64,000 nucleotides of DNA from Ascidia mentula (GCA_947561715.1 OX387197.1:23338266-23402265), one strand, 5' to 3'. Positions 1 through 13,647 are shown, counted from the stretch's first letter. Notes: generated from the sequence alone by a model not told the origin. Made by a program: numbers and translations.

Positions 1-1340
1 CGTGTGCATAACCTGTAGGATATTTCATGATTTACCCAACTGGCCACATTTAACCTCGAAGCAACACTTTTATCTGTACAACCAACTAATTTGTTTTGCT
101 ACTAGATGAAATTTTCGTCCTTGGAGGATACACTGATTACGGAATGACTCAAGGTATGACAAACGTATTCTATCATATCATTTAAGTAAATAAACTTAAT
201 TTCCAACTACCTGTGGTGGTTGTTATGAAAATAGTGCTAATTAATTGTACAACCCCTTTTCCCCAGTACAAATATAAAACCGTTAGCTTAAATTTTTTTA
301 GAGGAAGTCCTTTACGGTTGGAAACCATATAATCCACTTTTTGTTGAAGTAAAAAGCCTTTACATATGACCATAGAATTTTGAAGTTTTTGTGAATTTGA
401 CGGTATATTTTAGAGCAGACTCTCAGTGTTACTTATTGCTAAATAATTTTTTTTGTTAAAATTGGAGAATTTAGTTTTTATTTCTTTACAACCTATTTTT
501 TTGTGTCAAGTGTGCTGTTTGGTGGAAGTCCTTAATCCCGTTTCAAAGACATGGAATCAAATGCCGAACATGAACACAGAACGAGCAAACTTTGGAGCTG
601 TGGTGTTTGGCGACAGAATCTACGCATTTGGTAACAAAAACATTGCAGATTGATGTAGATTATTGCCAACACGATATACGTCGGCAACAGACACTCCAGA
701 AAACGAAGCCAACTCAAAGCACCAAAAACGCAAAACAAACCTACACTGCAATTAACAAATTTTTTGGCAAAACAATTATTTGGTTCATACACATATGTGT
801 AGCTACTGTATGGTTTCTTACATGCTTGCTCATTAAGATCCAGACAGAACCATTTGCCGAACAAGCCTTGCCAAAATAATTCAGATATAGGCTTAAAAAC
901 GTTACCATATTCTTAGGCGGAATGCGAAACAACAACACTGCTATAAATACTGTTGAGTTTATGGATGTTGAGGAGAGTGTTTGGACAAACCTCACCACAG
1001 ATATCCCTGTGGAGCTTGGAGCCAACTCGGCTTGCTGTGTCGGGAATCGCATTGTTGTGTTGGGAAAGTGAGTGTTCAACAATTTTTCTGTTATTATTTT
1101 TTTATTAAACAGTGGCCTATGCGATTTTTTGAGTAATTTGTAGGTCTAGTATTGATTCTACTGTTTGCATTGTCAAGTTTGTTACTTTATTTCACAACTC
1201 TCAAAACAATTTACAGAGAAAATGTGCTTCTGAGTTTTGACCCTTGTACTGCGACATGGAAAGTCGAAAGTCAAGTCCCCCCATCAGTGCAGGGCGCAAA
1301 ACTTGTCACATGGCCCTGGAATGAAGACTTGAAGCCATGA
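1..1340 (+). CDS. Kelch-repeat protein, 3' end (5' part lies outside the window)
   Basis: Three to four kelch blades are visible in exons at about 106-153, 511-630, 900-1067 and 1217-1340. The blades carry the typical features: a hydrophobic strand followed by Gly-Gly (EIFVLGGYTDYG, VTIFLGGMRNN) and a spaced Tyr/Trp pair (NPVSKTWNQMP, MDVEESVWTNL). The last exon ends in NEDLKP and a TGA at 1338-1340. The 106-153 to 511 and 1067 to 1217 junctions agree in phase. The 630 to about 900 junction does not with the splice sites I can see, so a small exon may be missing there. Kelch propellers bind partner proteins, often as CUL3 substrate adaptors, but no BTB or BACK domain is visible because the gene starts outside the window. 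The exact paralogue is unknown. Confidence 0.8.
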
Positions 1341-1658
1341 AATAAGGAAATTAAGATGAACAATGTCTGCAAAATTACGTTTTGTTTTGTAATTTTGTCG
1401 TTTAAAATCTCACATAAAAATTGTATGCTAATTAGACAATCATATGTTATACATAGGCCTTTGAAACATACACAGTCATTCTATGTTTTTACAACAGCTG
1501 CCATATTAAAAAGACTTTTACGCGCCCAATTCTGACAGTTTATTTTGATTGGAATTGGTCCCCGCAATAAAATTCCTGCTTGCCGTAATAAAATCCCAGT
1601 AAGATCTTTGTGATATTTTCTGGCTACCCTGTTGTTTGTAATGCATTCATGCGGAACG

Positions 1659-1666
1659 TGACGTCA
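1659..1666. promoter_or_regulatory. Palindromic CRE-type site upstream of CACTIN
   Basis: The full palindrome TGACGTCA lies about 165 bases before the CACTIN start codon, in the 490-base gap after the kelch gene. This is the CREB/ATF consensus. An 8-base motif can occur by chance, so its role is an inference from position. Confidence 0.35.
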
Positions 1667-1829
1667 CACGCACACTTTTGACTTCATCGTAAACTGAACG
1701 TCACATAATTGAAACTAATATTTTTCGTACCTCGGGTAATGCACATCAATTTCAAGTACACAATGCACAGCGAATAGTGAGCTGCTCCAGAAAGAGGTGT
1801 ACCACAGTTTCAAAAGTTATTAAGCTATC

Positions 1830-4800
1830 ATGGGTAGCAGACACGAAAGCAGCGAAAGAGCAAAACACTCTAAACATGAAAAGAAGTCTAAGCACAAAAA
1901 GAAGTCTCATAAACATGACAAAGATGTCAAAAAGAAGAAAAGCAGACATAGATCGGAGTCCAGTGATGCGGAATCTTTCAGTGACTCAAGTAATTCATCA
2001 AGGTTTGTAAAAACAATTTTTTGTTTTAGGTTTTTGCTTGTTTTTTTATTTGCGTAATTTTTTTGGGCGTTACAAACTGATGTATTTTGTTGTTCAAATG
2101 GCATGCTAGAAACTAAAATTTGCCGGTAGTGAAAAAATCAGTGACCAGGTTGGTGTTTAGTTGTTTACCAGTGCAAAGGCACATTTAACTCTAATGTACA
2201 TGGTTGTTCGTCACAGTAGCTTATATATATTCTTCAGAAACAAAAGAGAGCAGAAGTCTCGCCTGGAAGAAGAAAAAGAAAGAATAAACGCTGAGAAGCA
2301 ACGACAAAAAGATCTAATGAAAGTATGAATAACATTAATACATGCGCAATGTGGTGATAACACATTTATACTAATTTAAAATAACTCATTTGACAGGCAC
2401 TGGAAACCCCTGAAGAAAAGAGGGCAAGAAGGCTTGCTAAAAAAGAAGCAAAGGAGAGGAAAAGAAGAGAAAACATGGGCTGGGATAAGGAGTACATGGG
2501 GTAAGCTGCGGAGAATGCAAAATTTTGTGTTTGTGTGATGTTACTACAGTACTTTAAGCAATATACTTCATATATATTCTTTTAGATACACCAATGCTGA
2601 CAATCCTTTTGGAGATGGAAAGCTTCTGGAAACTTTTGTTTGGGGTAAAAAGCTAGAGAAAGAAGGACTGAAGGACTTGGACATTCATGAAAAGAAAAAG
2701 CTTATTTATCAAAAGCAAGAAAAAAATAAAATTGAATTGGCTAAGGTAAAATGGCTATATTAAATTTTCCTAATACTGCTAAGTTTTATACAAACGTTTG
2801 TATTTTTATGTGCAAAAAAAGCCATAATATTGCAAAGCTGCAGACAGGGTGTGTACACGCACTGTTTCGACCTGTAAGGTCTCATCAGTGCAGCTGTTGA
2901 GTGGCACTGTGCTAGTATTTTTGTTATGGCAAGCAATAGCAACACTGTTTAATTGTTGAATTTCATAGCCTGTTTTGTCATATAAAAACATTGACATGTT
3001 GTGGTCTGTAGGTGAAACAGCTGAGGTTGGAAAGAGAAAGAGAACGCCAACAAAGAGAAGATGAAATGGAATTATTGCAGCGTGATCGTGAAGCAGAAAA
3101 CTTCAAGGTATATATATGACAATTAAAAAATCTTGAGGAGAAAATATATTACTTTCAAATTGTGAAGATCAGTGATAAATTGTGGCATGTGAAAGCCTCC
3201 CTTGTGGAAAAATAAAATAAATTACTACAGTTTGACTATTAACATCCTTCATATACATTTTTAGGTGTGGGAAGATCAAGAAGACAAGTTTCACTTAGAG
3301 CAAGCGAAATTGAGGTCACGTATTCGCATCCAAGATGGTCGTGCAAAGCCAATTGATCTTCTTGCTCAATATGCAAGTAGTGCTGCAGAGGGTGCTGAGG
3401 ATTTGTCTGGTGTTGAAATGCACGAACCTTACACATATCTTAACGGACTTACAATGTCTGACCTTGAGGATTTACTGGAGGACATTAAGGTTTACATTGA
3501 ACTCGAGCAAGGTGTGTGTGTGTGTGTGTTTGATTTAAAAGTAGTAGAAATTGTTGGTTTTTAAATGGTTTTTGTTTTTTCTCCTTAAGGGTTATCTTGG
3601 TTTTTTAATTAATATGGTGCACCAGGTGTTGTTATAATTTATCTGTTGTTTTAGACAAAAATACAGATTTCTGGAGGGACATGACGGTTGTTACTGAAGA
3701 TGAACTCCAAACTTTGCGTAAAGTACAAGCAGAAGATGAGGTAAAATATATTGTTACTCTTACATAGTCTGGTCACATTCCATTTATTACATAAATGTGT
3801 GTGATATTCAGGGACATTCAACCAGGGATACCAGGAGAGAAGGGATCAACAAAGCTGTCACCACTGATGTATCCTCAATGTTCCGAAGCAAAACCCACTC
3901 CCAACTTATTGCACTGCGGCAACAAATTATGGCAAAAATTGAAACAGGTCGGTTATCATGAATAAATTATTTAGAAAAATCAAAAGATATTTCCTGACTT
4001 GATACAAAATTAGTGCAACAGTATTGTGCAACTGAATCTCAAAAAATAGGAGACCCTAAAAATGACCAAAATGTGTTTAAATTTTTTAAGCGCATGTGAA
4101 ATGGAATATCAAAATCAAAAATAAATGAAATGTTAAAAGATCATAACTTTTAACAATTTTTTTTAACAAACTTGTGCATCTAGCGGATTTTATTTAAATT
4201 TTGACACTGGCAAAGATCGTCAAGAAAAACTGACAAAACTTAGATAATAATGGTTTAAGATTATTGGTCGCTGCCATTTTTAGTGCAGTTTGTTACATTT
4301 TTTAATTGATGTTGAACTGAAAACTGTCGAAATATGTTTGTTGCAAATGTACCTTTAATTTTATGCAAAGTTGCCATGTCAGTGTCACATGTACTTTTAG
4401 CTATCTGTTTGGAATTATTCAATTCCAGAATAACAAAGTACTTTACTTTGTCAAACTGAGAAATGCTGCTCACAATGTAGCATGCTGACAAAATTTTATT
4501 CACTTTGTTGATGAATTTATAATTCTATGATTATATATTTAGGCGGGTCAAGTCTGGATGTTGGGTATTGGGAATCACTTCTGACGCAATTAAAGGCCTT
4601 TCTTGCAAGAGCCCGCTTAAGAGACCGACACCAAGAGTTGTTGAAGAACAAACTCTACAAACTGAAGTTGGAACAACTTGGTGAGCAAGCAAAGGAATCC
4701 CAGCAACCACTTTTTCCAGCCATACAGCAGGTAAGATTGCATAAGATGTGTTTGGAAGATAATAATCCACTGAAAAAAATAAAAGGAAAAGTGATTTTGA

Positions 4801-7322
4801 AACTAAGCAAGGTTTACGTACCTTTGATTCTGTGTTCCCCTTGCTTTACATTGGCAAGCTAGTTGATTTTAAGAAAGCTGTGTAAATGAGAACCATGGGA
4901 TAATGAGATCGAATGACTGCGACAGGTTTAGATGTATGCAGTAAACTAAAATGATTGCAAGGTCTAACAAAAGATTTTGCACTTTAATGTAAGTTGAATG
5001 CAGTTTTGTTTGTCATTAACCAGGTCAAGGACCAAGAGGTTGTAAGCACTTCTGGAGCAAGTACACCAAGAGAAGGATCTCCAAGTGCATCTTCCAGTCG
5101 AAAGCAACTCACAGAAGAAGACTTGGAAAAACAGTGTATTGAAGAGTATGAAGAAGGTAAGATACGCTTGTAAAATATTACCAAATCCTGATGACAAGTG
5201 GAAAATAAAAATTAATTTCATAAAAAAGGAAGTTTGCTCAACACAAAATGTCCTGTGGCAAATTGCCCACCCACCAAAAGGAGAAAAATTGTACAATTCC
5301 AAGCCAAATTTGTGGCAAACACTCCAAAGTAATTTCCACCAAACACACTTGCACTATAACTCTCCCATCACTCCTGTTTATTCATTGCAGGAAACTACAG
5401 CCCACGTCTCTTGCAAGCGAAAAATCTTCCCCCGGGCGTGGTGATCATCAGTGTGGATGAAGATTCACTCACCATTGACGGAAAACGAAAACTCCTCTCA
5501 CGAACCGGTGATGCTGGAGCAGGGAGAGAAGATGCATTCATCCGTCGAGCAAAGGAAGGAATGGATACACAGGAAGAAGCCACCTTTGCTGTTGAAGCCC
5601 CCGTATCCCAACAGGTTAGTAAAATACAAAGTTACCTGTTACCTAATACGACCACAGTGGAATCGCAATCACTCAGGGATAAAAACAAAATTTAGGAAAG
5701 TGGTTATAATTTATTTGTGTGATGCTCCTATATGGCACAATTACCCGGTACGTTATCTAAAGTTGCCCAACAAGGGTTATCACATCCCGCCTTTCGGCCA
5801 TACTAAACAATGCAAAAGTATGCATCATATTGTGGCCGAACGTATTGTAGTATAACTGCATGGCACATGTTGTTGCACTAACTTTAGCGAATTGTCAATT
5901 TGTTGGAATGCCCAAATTTTTGTGACATCTGAGATGACTGGTCAATAACTTACGTCTTGCGGTTTACAACAACATAGTGACTTGAGATTTCTTGACTGTC
6001 ACCACAAACTACAAAGTTAATATCGCCGTGTGCCTTTAGCAGTAGAAGGAAAACTGGAATTTGTTCCTATTTATTCCGCGTGGCAACCAACCAGCAAACT
6101 TGCACGCCCTTGTACAATGAAGGCATTGCAATTTTAAAGGGATTCTACTTCATTTTAATTAAAACTCATTGTGACTGTTCGACTACATAAGGGTTTGACC
6201 AAGTTTCGCTGTTGCGCAATCTGCAAACATTCTTGAACCAGAAGTGTTTACTTTATCAATATTTTAAGCCAATCCATTCCTGAGTAATGGTGGTAAAGTA
6301 TAGTTTGTGAAGTGACATGGCCAGAATAAAGTTGTATGCTTGTGTTAACTGGGTCTGCAAAATATTAAATGCATATAATTTTGGCCCTATTTACTACTGT
6401 CGCTCGAAAAAGTTGTTTGGTAAAAACTATGGCTGAAGAAAGTCATTTTAACTCAAGATATATTTTTGGTTGCTATTGTCGTTCTCGACTTCCTGTGGCT
6501 AAAGCTTGTGAAGGTATAATACCATGTGTTGCAACATCTTACATAAATTGCTACATGATGTTCCAAATGACCTTAGGGAGAGATTGCCCTTAACGTTTCC
6601 ATAGGGCAAGTATGCGTTTCCACTTACAACCCATACATTCTCCTTCAGGTTTTCCTGTGGGCGGACAAATACAGACCCAGAAAACCGCGTTTTTTCAATC
6701 GCGTCCACACAGGCTTCGAGTGGAACAAATACAACCAGACGCACTACGATTTCGACAACCCCCCGCCAAAGATCGTACAGGGATACAAGTTCAACATTTT
6801 TTATCCCGATTTGATCGACAAGGTCGTCCCCCCCACCTACACAATCACCCCGGACGCTGCAAGTCCGGATTTTGCTGTACGTTTGTATTGCTTAAATTGT
6901 GGCTTTTGTCGAGTCAAAATGCAATGATTAAGCAACAATGTGGTGTTGTTGACGCCAATGATAATGCTGTTTTTAAGAGACTGGCTATCAGAACCCTTTT
7001 AAAAGCTGTACAAAACTCGATGTTCTGTAGCAAAGTTAAGAGCTGAGCTTACGTTTAAAATAATATCATCTAACTATTAGTTGTTTCAGTTGCAAACGTA
7101 CTGACGATGCAATTCCTCCACTAAAACCATACAAAGTTTAAAGCGGTTTTCGTCCATTTCCAGGTGCTCAAGTTTTCATCAGGGCCGCCGTATCAGGACA
7201 TTGCGTTCAAAATCGTCAATCGAGAGTGGGAATATTCCCACAAGCACGGGTTTCGGTGTCAATTCATAAACAGCATCTTCCAACTTTGGTTCCACTTTAA
7301 GCGATACAGATACCGTCGTTGA
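1830..7322 (+). CDS. CACTIN: Cactin, spliceosome-associated protein
   Basis: Thirteen exons join in phase: 1830-2002, 2238-2322, 2397-2500, 2586-2745, 3012-3107, 3265-3511, 3655-3740, 3812-3947, 4543-4730, 5024-5156, 5391-5614, 6649-6876, 7164-7322. They give about 672 residues; the human protein is somewhat longer (about 750). The N-terminus is a Ser/Lys/His-rich, RS-like stretch (MGSRHESSERAKHSKHEKK), then a charged helical region and the cactin mid-domain (NPFGDGKLLETFVWGKKLEK; MHEPYTYLNGLTMSDLEDLL). The C-terminal cactin domain ends in the family signature FHFKRYRYRR. Cactin is a nuclear protein needed for splicing of weak introns and was first described as a Cactus/IkB partner. Exon 6 ends where a GT microsatellite begins. 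The ATG was chosen because it opens the conserved MGS...RS start. Confidence 0.95.
2837..2896. repeat. Short dispersed repeat, copy 1
   Basis: This segment in a CACTIN intron begins GCTGCAGACAG and ends CAGTGCAGCTG. Related copies lie at about 8358-8405 and 61607-61665. The ends AGCTGCA and TGCAGCT are inverted, as in a tiny foldback or MITE-like element. Confidence 0.5.
3512..3527 (+). repeat. (GT)8 microsatellite overlapping a splice donor
   Basis: Eight GT units follow directly after coding base 3511 of CACTIN exon 6. The first GT is the splice donor required by phase: exon 6 ends with one base of a codon and exon 7 at 3655 supplies two. Confidence 0.85.
5615..6648 (+). other. Longest CACTIN intron, nothing else recognised
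   Basis: This 1034-base intron holds only short chance open frames that match no family I recognise. No RNA gene or transposon end was seen. Confidence 0.6.
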
Positions 7323-7742
7323 GCCGAACATATGAGACCAGTGCTGGTGACCCCAACCTAAACCATTGCCACAACTTCTAGCAGCATGTGAAGGAAGGTT
7401 GTCCGTTCCATCGGGCTGTACAGCTGCAGCGGAGATTGGGCGCAACTGGGAAACTGACGTTTTTATCAGTGAATTTTACTATTTTTGTTGCTTTTATTGC
7501 GCCGACGTTGAAATTACGACAAATGTACAACGTTATTAAATACGCAGGTAGAACATTATTACAAACAAAATCACTTGACAGCAACAAAACTACATCCGTG
7601 GAAGAGAAGTTTCGGTTTGTGAAGTGAAAACTATTTGAACGGAACTACCAGCAACAGTATAGTATGGGCGAAACCGTTAACAGAATTGTAAATTTTTGTG
7701 TAGATTGATTTTCTCCAAATTACATTGCGGGGAAGCGGGTTT
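7323..7742. other. Convergent 3' intergenic gap
   Basis: This 420-base gap lies between the CACTIN stop and the stop of the MAP17-like gene on the other strand. It must hold both 3' UTRs. No further gene was seen. Confidence 0.6.
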
Positions 7743-8604
7743 TTACAATTCCGTGCTCATTTCCTGGGGTTTGGTGTACACGTCTTCAATTTCTTCCACT
7801 TTATCAACCTTCTCCGCTTCGGCAGCATTGCTGGGTGTCTCGCTTGTAAACGTATGGTTCACGTAGACGTTGTTGCTGTGACCGTTCGTCTCTGCCAGTT
7901 GCTGTGCTTCCTCCTGGTCATACTCACTTTATGCAAACGAGTGAAACGTTGGAAATGATTTAATGAGGCGAAAAGTACCAAAGGAAGTTGGAACAAATTA
8001 GGAATGTGAGGATAACAAAATATATATTGGCATACAAAAAAGGCAACGTTACACAGACAGGGAATGATAACTCGCAATATCCTAATCTTGAAATGACCTG
8101 TTGGCATTTAGTACTTACTAGAACTTTTCGCAAACGTAGTGGTTAAACAGCAAGAAAACAAAGGCAACAACCAAGAAACCAGCAACGGCGATTATTCCAA
8201 CCAGCCAAGACTCCAGGTAGACTGTTCCATCTAAAATCAAAGAAATATTTTTTCCGAGACATAACTTCGTAACTACCGGAATTATTTTTTAGCAACGAAA
8301 ACATTCGGGTTTTTTTGAGGGGGTCACGGAGAAGATTTATTTAACTCTTAATTAAAAGTGAGCTGCAGACAGGTGTGCACACTGTTTAGGCAGCTCACTG
8401 ATCATTAGCTCATTGCTTGTACACGATCTTATCAAAAATCTTCAAAGTTTTTGGCACGAAAAACTTCTTCCGAAATGGACAGCATTTGCTTAAACTGCCA
8501 TCAATTGGTAAAAAAATTTTCCCATATTCTTTCTTACCTGCAGCCGCTACTCTGCATGGTTGGAGTAATGCAAGCAGCAAACACGATAGAAATAGTTTGT
8601 ACAT
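7743..8604 (-). CDS. MAP17-family small membrane protein (PDZK1IP1/SMIM24-like)
   Basis: Three exons on the minus strand, 8538-8604, 8119-8230 and 7743-7926, join in phase to give 120 residues. Order: signal peptide (MYKLFLSCLLLALLQPCRVA, residues 1-20), a very short ectodomain, one membrane span (WLVGIIAVAGFLVVAFVFLL), then NHYVCEK and an acidic cytoplasmic tail ending STEL. A Trp-start membrane span followed by N-H-x-x-C and a C-terminal S-T-x-[hydrophobic] PDZ ligand is the pattern I recall for PDZK1IP1 (MAP17) and SMIM24. The WLVG start of the span looks closer to SMIM24. In vertebrates MAP17 binds PDZK1 and activates sodium-glucose transport in epithelia; transfer of that role is inference. 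The gene is convergent with CACTIN. Confidence 0.82.
8358..8405. repeat. Short dispersed repeat, copy 2 (degenerate)
   Basis: Lies in the first intron of the MAP17-like gene. It shares GAGCTGCAGACAG-GTGTGCACACTGTTT with the copies at 2837 and 61607 but has a shortened right half. Confidence 0.4.
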
Positions 8605-10181
8605 TTTTTAAATTTTGAAAGTCGAAATATCTGGATGCAACAAAAATGTATTTAGAACAACTGAACCTTACGAGAGAACCATACGCAGTCGGAACATAGT
8701 TCTGGAATCCAAACATTCATAGCAGCGTCACAGAGGGTTAAACATTGTATATGCCATAATTAAAAACACTTGAGCATGTAAAACCTATGACTTTTGGTGC
8801 TTGGGAATTGTGATTTGTCATCGCAAGGCTAACTTTAATCAGCTTCAAATTGGCTTTTCGACAATATCTTGCTAGCTTAACCTGGCTCGACTTGTGCTGT
8901 GTTCGACACACGAAGTAAGACTGTTGAGATTAATGATACCGTTCTAATTTATTTACCAGTTAATATCGTTCTGACTTATCCAAATTATTGTTAAGACGAA
9001 GATCGAAAATTAGCGACACCTGTAATAAAGCTTGCATAATCGCCCAATTCTCTGTGCACAAAGCAAACTAATGTGGAGCGTGTTGAACGAAGTTAGTCTT
9101 TGATTCAACACAACGCAAACATTTGAGAAATGATTTACCAATCTTTGTGCAGGCACCAATGATGTTACGAAAGCACAATTGTTCAAACTGACTCCACCAT
9201 TTGATTTACTGTTCTTTGCTGCCTACGACCAAGGGCGACACGAGGGTTTTGCGCTTCAGATATGCAATTTAGGTTCATTTTTAGATTATCAACGTGATAT
9301 TTTTCAAGTTTCTTTTTCTGGTATTGAGCTTCGGTCCAGGCGTTATTCGATATTCTGCCTATTTACAAGAAAACATTTTTTTATAAAATAAAACAACCAC
9401 TCTGTCTTCAAATACTTTTTTATTCCAACATAAAGAAAAGGCACCGAATGGAAATTTCAACGTCACAACGAAATATTATTAAAGTCAATGCAAATTTGAG
9501 CAATTAGAACATATTTTACTGTGGTGTCAGGCAAAATAGAAAGACGGTGTATTAAAACAACAAATACGAAAATGCACATGGTCATTTACCGTCCAACTGA
9601 AGAGAACATGTTTGATGCAATTTTTTCCAATTATTTCTGTTGCATGCATAGAGTTGGTTTGAATAGGAGCATTTGTTTAAAAAGCAAATGCAATAGATAG
9701 AAAATGTAAACACATGTTTCAATAAAACACATAAATTGCAACTACACAAAGCGTCTCGATGACAAATTTAATTTGGGGCAACTACAACTAAAAGCAGCAA
9801 TTAGGCAGAATGGTTGGGACAAAAAAAGGTGAAAATCCTGTAAATTCGTGTGGGGGGCATACAATAATTGCACTTATTGCCACTTTATCTAACATAAAAT
9901 ACTGCAAATATTAACAAGGATTTGCACAGGAACAGTAGTTTTGGTTTAGCATTCTTATGGAATAAAGTATTACTTGTTTACACCGTCACCATTGGCTTTT
10001 CATCTTTGAGCATGCAAATTGATCTTTTCTACAACTATCCGGTTGCTCTCTTAGCGTTGTTTGAGATGCTGAAACCTTATACACAAAGTGATTGCACATG
10101 ATTAAGCAGTGGCAGGCAGCTACAAATCTCTAGCATAATACAATAAAACTCTAAAATCAATGAATATAAATAACACCCATT
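8605..10181. other. Intergenic region between the MAP17-like gene and AK3
   Basis: About 1.6 kb. It should contain the promoter of the MAP17-like gene at the left and the AK3 3' UTR at the right. No open frame here has recognisable homology, and I see no RNA gene or repeat. Confidence 0.5.
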
Positions 10182-11479
<1,298 letters not shown>

Positions 11480-12396
11480 GTCTGTTGCTGTGGTGACTTG
11501 CTGGTCAGGAGTGGAATCTTGGATCACATTTAACAATTCAGGCTTATAAATAGCCAAACCAAAAAGTAAGGGATAAAACATGTTACAAAGTTGAGGTAAC
11601 ACATGAGTTCAATGGCAGAAGCTGTGCTAAACACGCTAAATGAAATGCAGTGAATGCAAACAGCAAAAGCGTGGAAAAACATACAATTTATTATGAAACC
11701 ATAGCAGTGACAAACTGACGGCCTACTTCCTACACTTGCCGCGGTGTTGAAACAAATGCCACCTGTTAATGTTTTTCTCGCTACGGATGAATGGTTATAA
11801 TCTGGACGTTTTTTTTATTCAGGACAGGTTTTGTGCTTTGACCATAGATTACTTTTTAGTATTGTATCTGTGCTTTGACTGGAATAATAGATTGCATCGA
11901 AAAATATTTGTGAAACCATTTAATTGGATCAAAAATCGAAATTATGGATTAACTTATATGAATTAACCAGATTTGTGCACCATTGGTTAATAATGTCTTG
12001 AAACAAATAGTTAAGCAAAGAACACCTACAAAGAATTCACATTTTACGAACGTTTATGATCTCGCTGTTATTGATCAATCAACCGGATCAGAAGCAGTTC
12101 ACGTGACCATCAACGCAAAAGTAGCTTCGTAGCAATTTTGGATTGTTGTATTGATCATGTTAATTAAATAGAAGTTAGTTTCACAAACGACGTTGAAGGT
12201 GAAACAAGAGCCATTGTGTACACTGCATGTTGCATAGCATGATAAAAAAATATTCAGGCTAAATTACCGGACACGTACGATTACGTCGGTGAGCTTTTTA
12301 AGCACTCAAGTTTATTTTACCTATTGGCATTATTAACAGAGAAAAATTGTTTTAGGTTGAACGAAACTTCTTCAGTAGGAGTTTGAATCAAACAAG
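11480..12396. promoter_or_regulatory. Divergent promoter region between AK3 and AP3M1
   Basis: This 917-base region separates two start codons facing away from each other, so it must hold both promoters and 5' UTRs. Just before the AP3M1 ATG there are acceptor-like sites (TTGTTTTAG near 12355 and CTTCTTCAG near 12376). They could serve a 5' UTR intron or spliced-leader trans-splicing, which tunicates are known to use. The sequence alone cannot say which. Confidence 0.45.
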
Positions 12397-13647
12397 ATGA
12401 TTCACAGTTTGTTTATGATAAATTCTCACCGTGACATATTCATGGAAAAACACTGGAAAACAGCAATTAAAAAGTCAATCTGTGACTACTTCTTTGAGGC
12501 TCTGGAAAAAGCTTCAAGTCCTGAAGATGTCCCCCCTGTAATAACCACACCACACCACTATCTTATCAGCATTTACAGAGAAAGGCTTTATTTTGTGTCA
12601 GTTATCACAAAAGAAGTTCAACCCCTGTTTGTTATTGAGTTTCTTCATAGAATAGTTGACACATTCATTGATTACTTTGATGAGTGCTCTGAACGTACTA
12701 TCAAAGACAACTATGTGGTGGTGTACGAGCTTTTAGAAGAAATGCTTGACAATGGATATCCATTGGCAACAGAAAGCAACATCCTTAAGGAGCTGATCAA
12801 GCCACCCAACATTCTTAGATCTGTCGTTAATACTGTCACAGGCCAAAGCAACATCGCTGACCGCTTACCAACTGGTCAACTATCAAACATACCATGGAGA
12901 CGGACTGGTGTAAAATATACTGCCAACGAAGCCTACTTTGACATCACAGAGGAAGTGGATGCGATCATTGATCGATCAGGTTCTGTTGTGTTTGCCGAAA
13001 TTCAAGGAAGCATAGATGCTGTTGTGAAATTATCTGGAATGCCTGATTTGACCTTGTCATTTGTTAATCCAAGGTTACTGGATGATGTCAGTTTCCATCC
13101 CTGTGTGCGTTTCAAAAGGTGGGAGTCTGAACGGGTGTTGTCATTTGTTCCACCCGATGGTTCATTCAAACTCTGCTCCTATCATGTAGGATCACAGGGA
13201 ATGGTTTCTATCCCTATATATATTCGACACAATATACATTATGCAGGGAGTGGTGGAAAGTTTGAGGTGACAGTGGGACCAAGACACACAATGGGGAAAG
13301 TAATCGAAGACTTGAAAATATCAGCGTCGATGCCTAAGCAGGTGCTGAATGTTAATCTCTTACCAACACAAGGAGAATACAATTTTAATCCTGTGGAGAA
13401 AGAACTTGTTTGGGATGTGGGCAAAATTATGGCTGGAAAACCTCCAGTTATCAGGGGCATGGTCAGTTTGCAGTCTGGAGTTCCAATCCCTGAGGAAAAA
13501 CCTACCCTGTCAGTCCAGTTTAAAATCCAGCAACTTTCGATATCGGGTCTTAGAGTTAACAGACTAGACATGTACGGCGAAAAGTACAAACCATTTAAAG
13601 GTGTTAAGTATATCACCAAAGCTGGAAAGTTCCAAGTTCGCACCTAA
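12397..13647 (+). CDS. AP3M1: AP-3 adaptor complex mu subunit, intronless coding region
   Basis: A single open frame of 416 residues matches AP3M1 end to end (human about 418). It starts MIHSLFMINSHRDIFMEKHW, has the longin domain over about residues 1-140 (YLISIYRERLYFVSV) and the mu homology domain from about 170 (IPWRRTGVKYTANEAYFDI; NPRLLDDVSFHPC; RFKRWESERVLSF). It ends VNRLDMYGEKYKPFKGVKYI...KFQVRT. AP-3 sorts cargo with tyrosine-based signals from endosomes to lysosomes and related organelles. The mu homology domain would bind the YxxPhi signal. Vertebrate AP3M1 has several introns; here none interrupts the coding region, so this is either lineage intron loss or a retrocopy that stayed intact. 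Strong conservation with no lesion argues that it is functional. Confidence 0.96.
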   Translation: MIHSLFMINSHRDIFMEKHWKTAIKKSICDYFFEALEKASSPEDVPPVITTPHHYLISIYRERLYFVSVITKEVQPLFVIEFLHRIVDTFIDYFDECSERTIKDNYVVVYELLEEMLDNGYPLATESNILKELIKPPNILRSVVNTVTGQSNIADRLPTGQLSNIPWRRTGVKYTANEAYFDITEEVDAIIDRSGSVVFAEIQGSIDAVVKLSGMPDLTLSFVNPRLLDDVSFHPCVRFKRWESERVLSFVPPDGSFKLCSYHVGSQGMVSIPIYIRHNIHYAGSGGKFEVTVGPRHTMGKVIEDLKISASMPKQVLNVNLLPTQGEYNFNPVEKELVWDVGKIMAGKPPVIRGMVSLQSGVPIPEEKPTLSVQFKIQQLSISGLRVNRLDMYGEKYKPFKGVKYITKAGKFQVRT

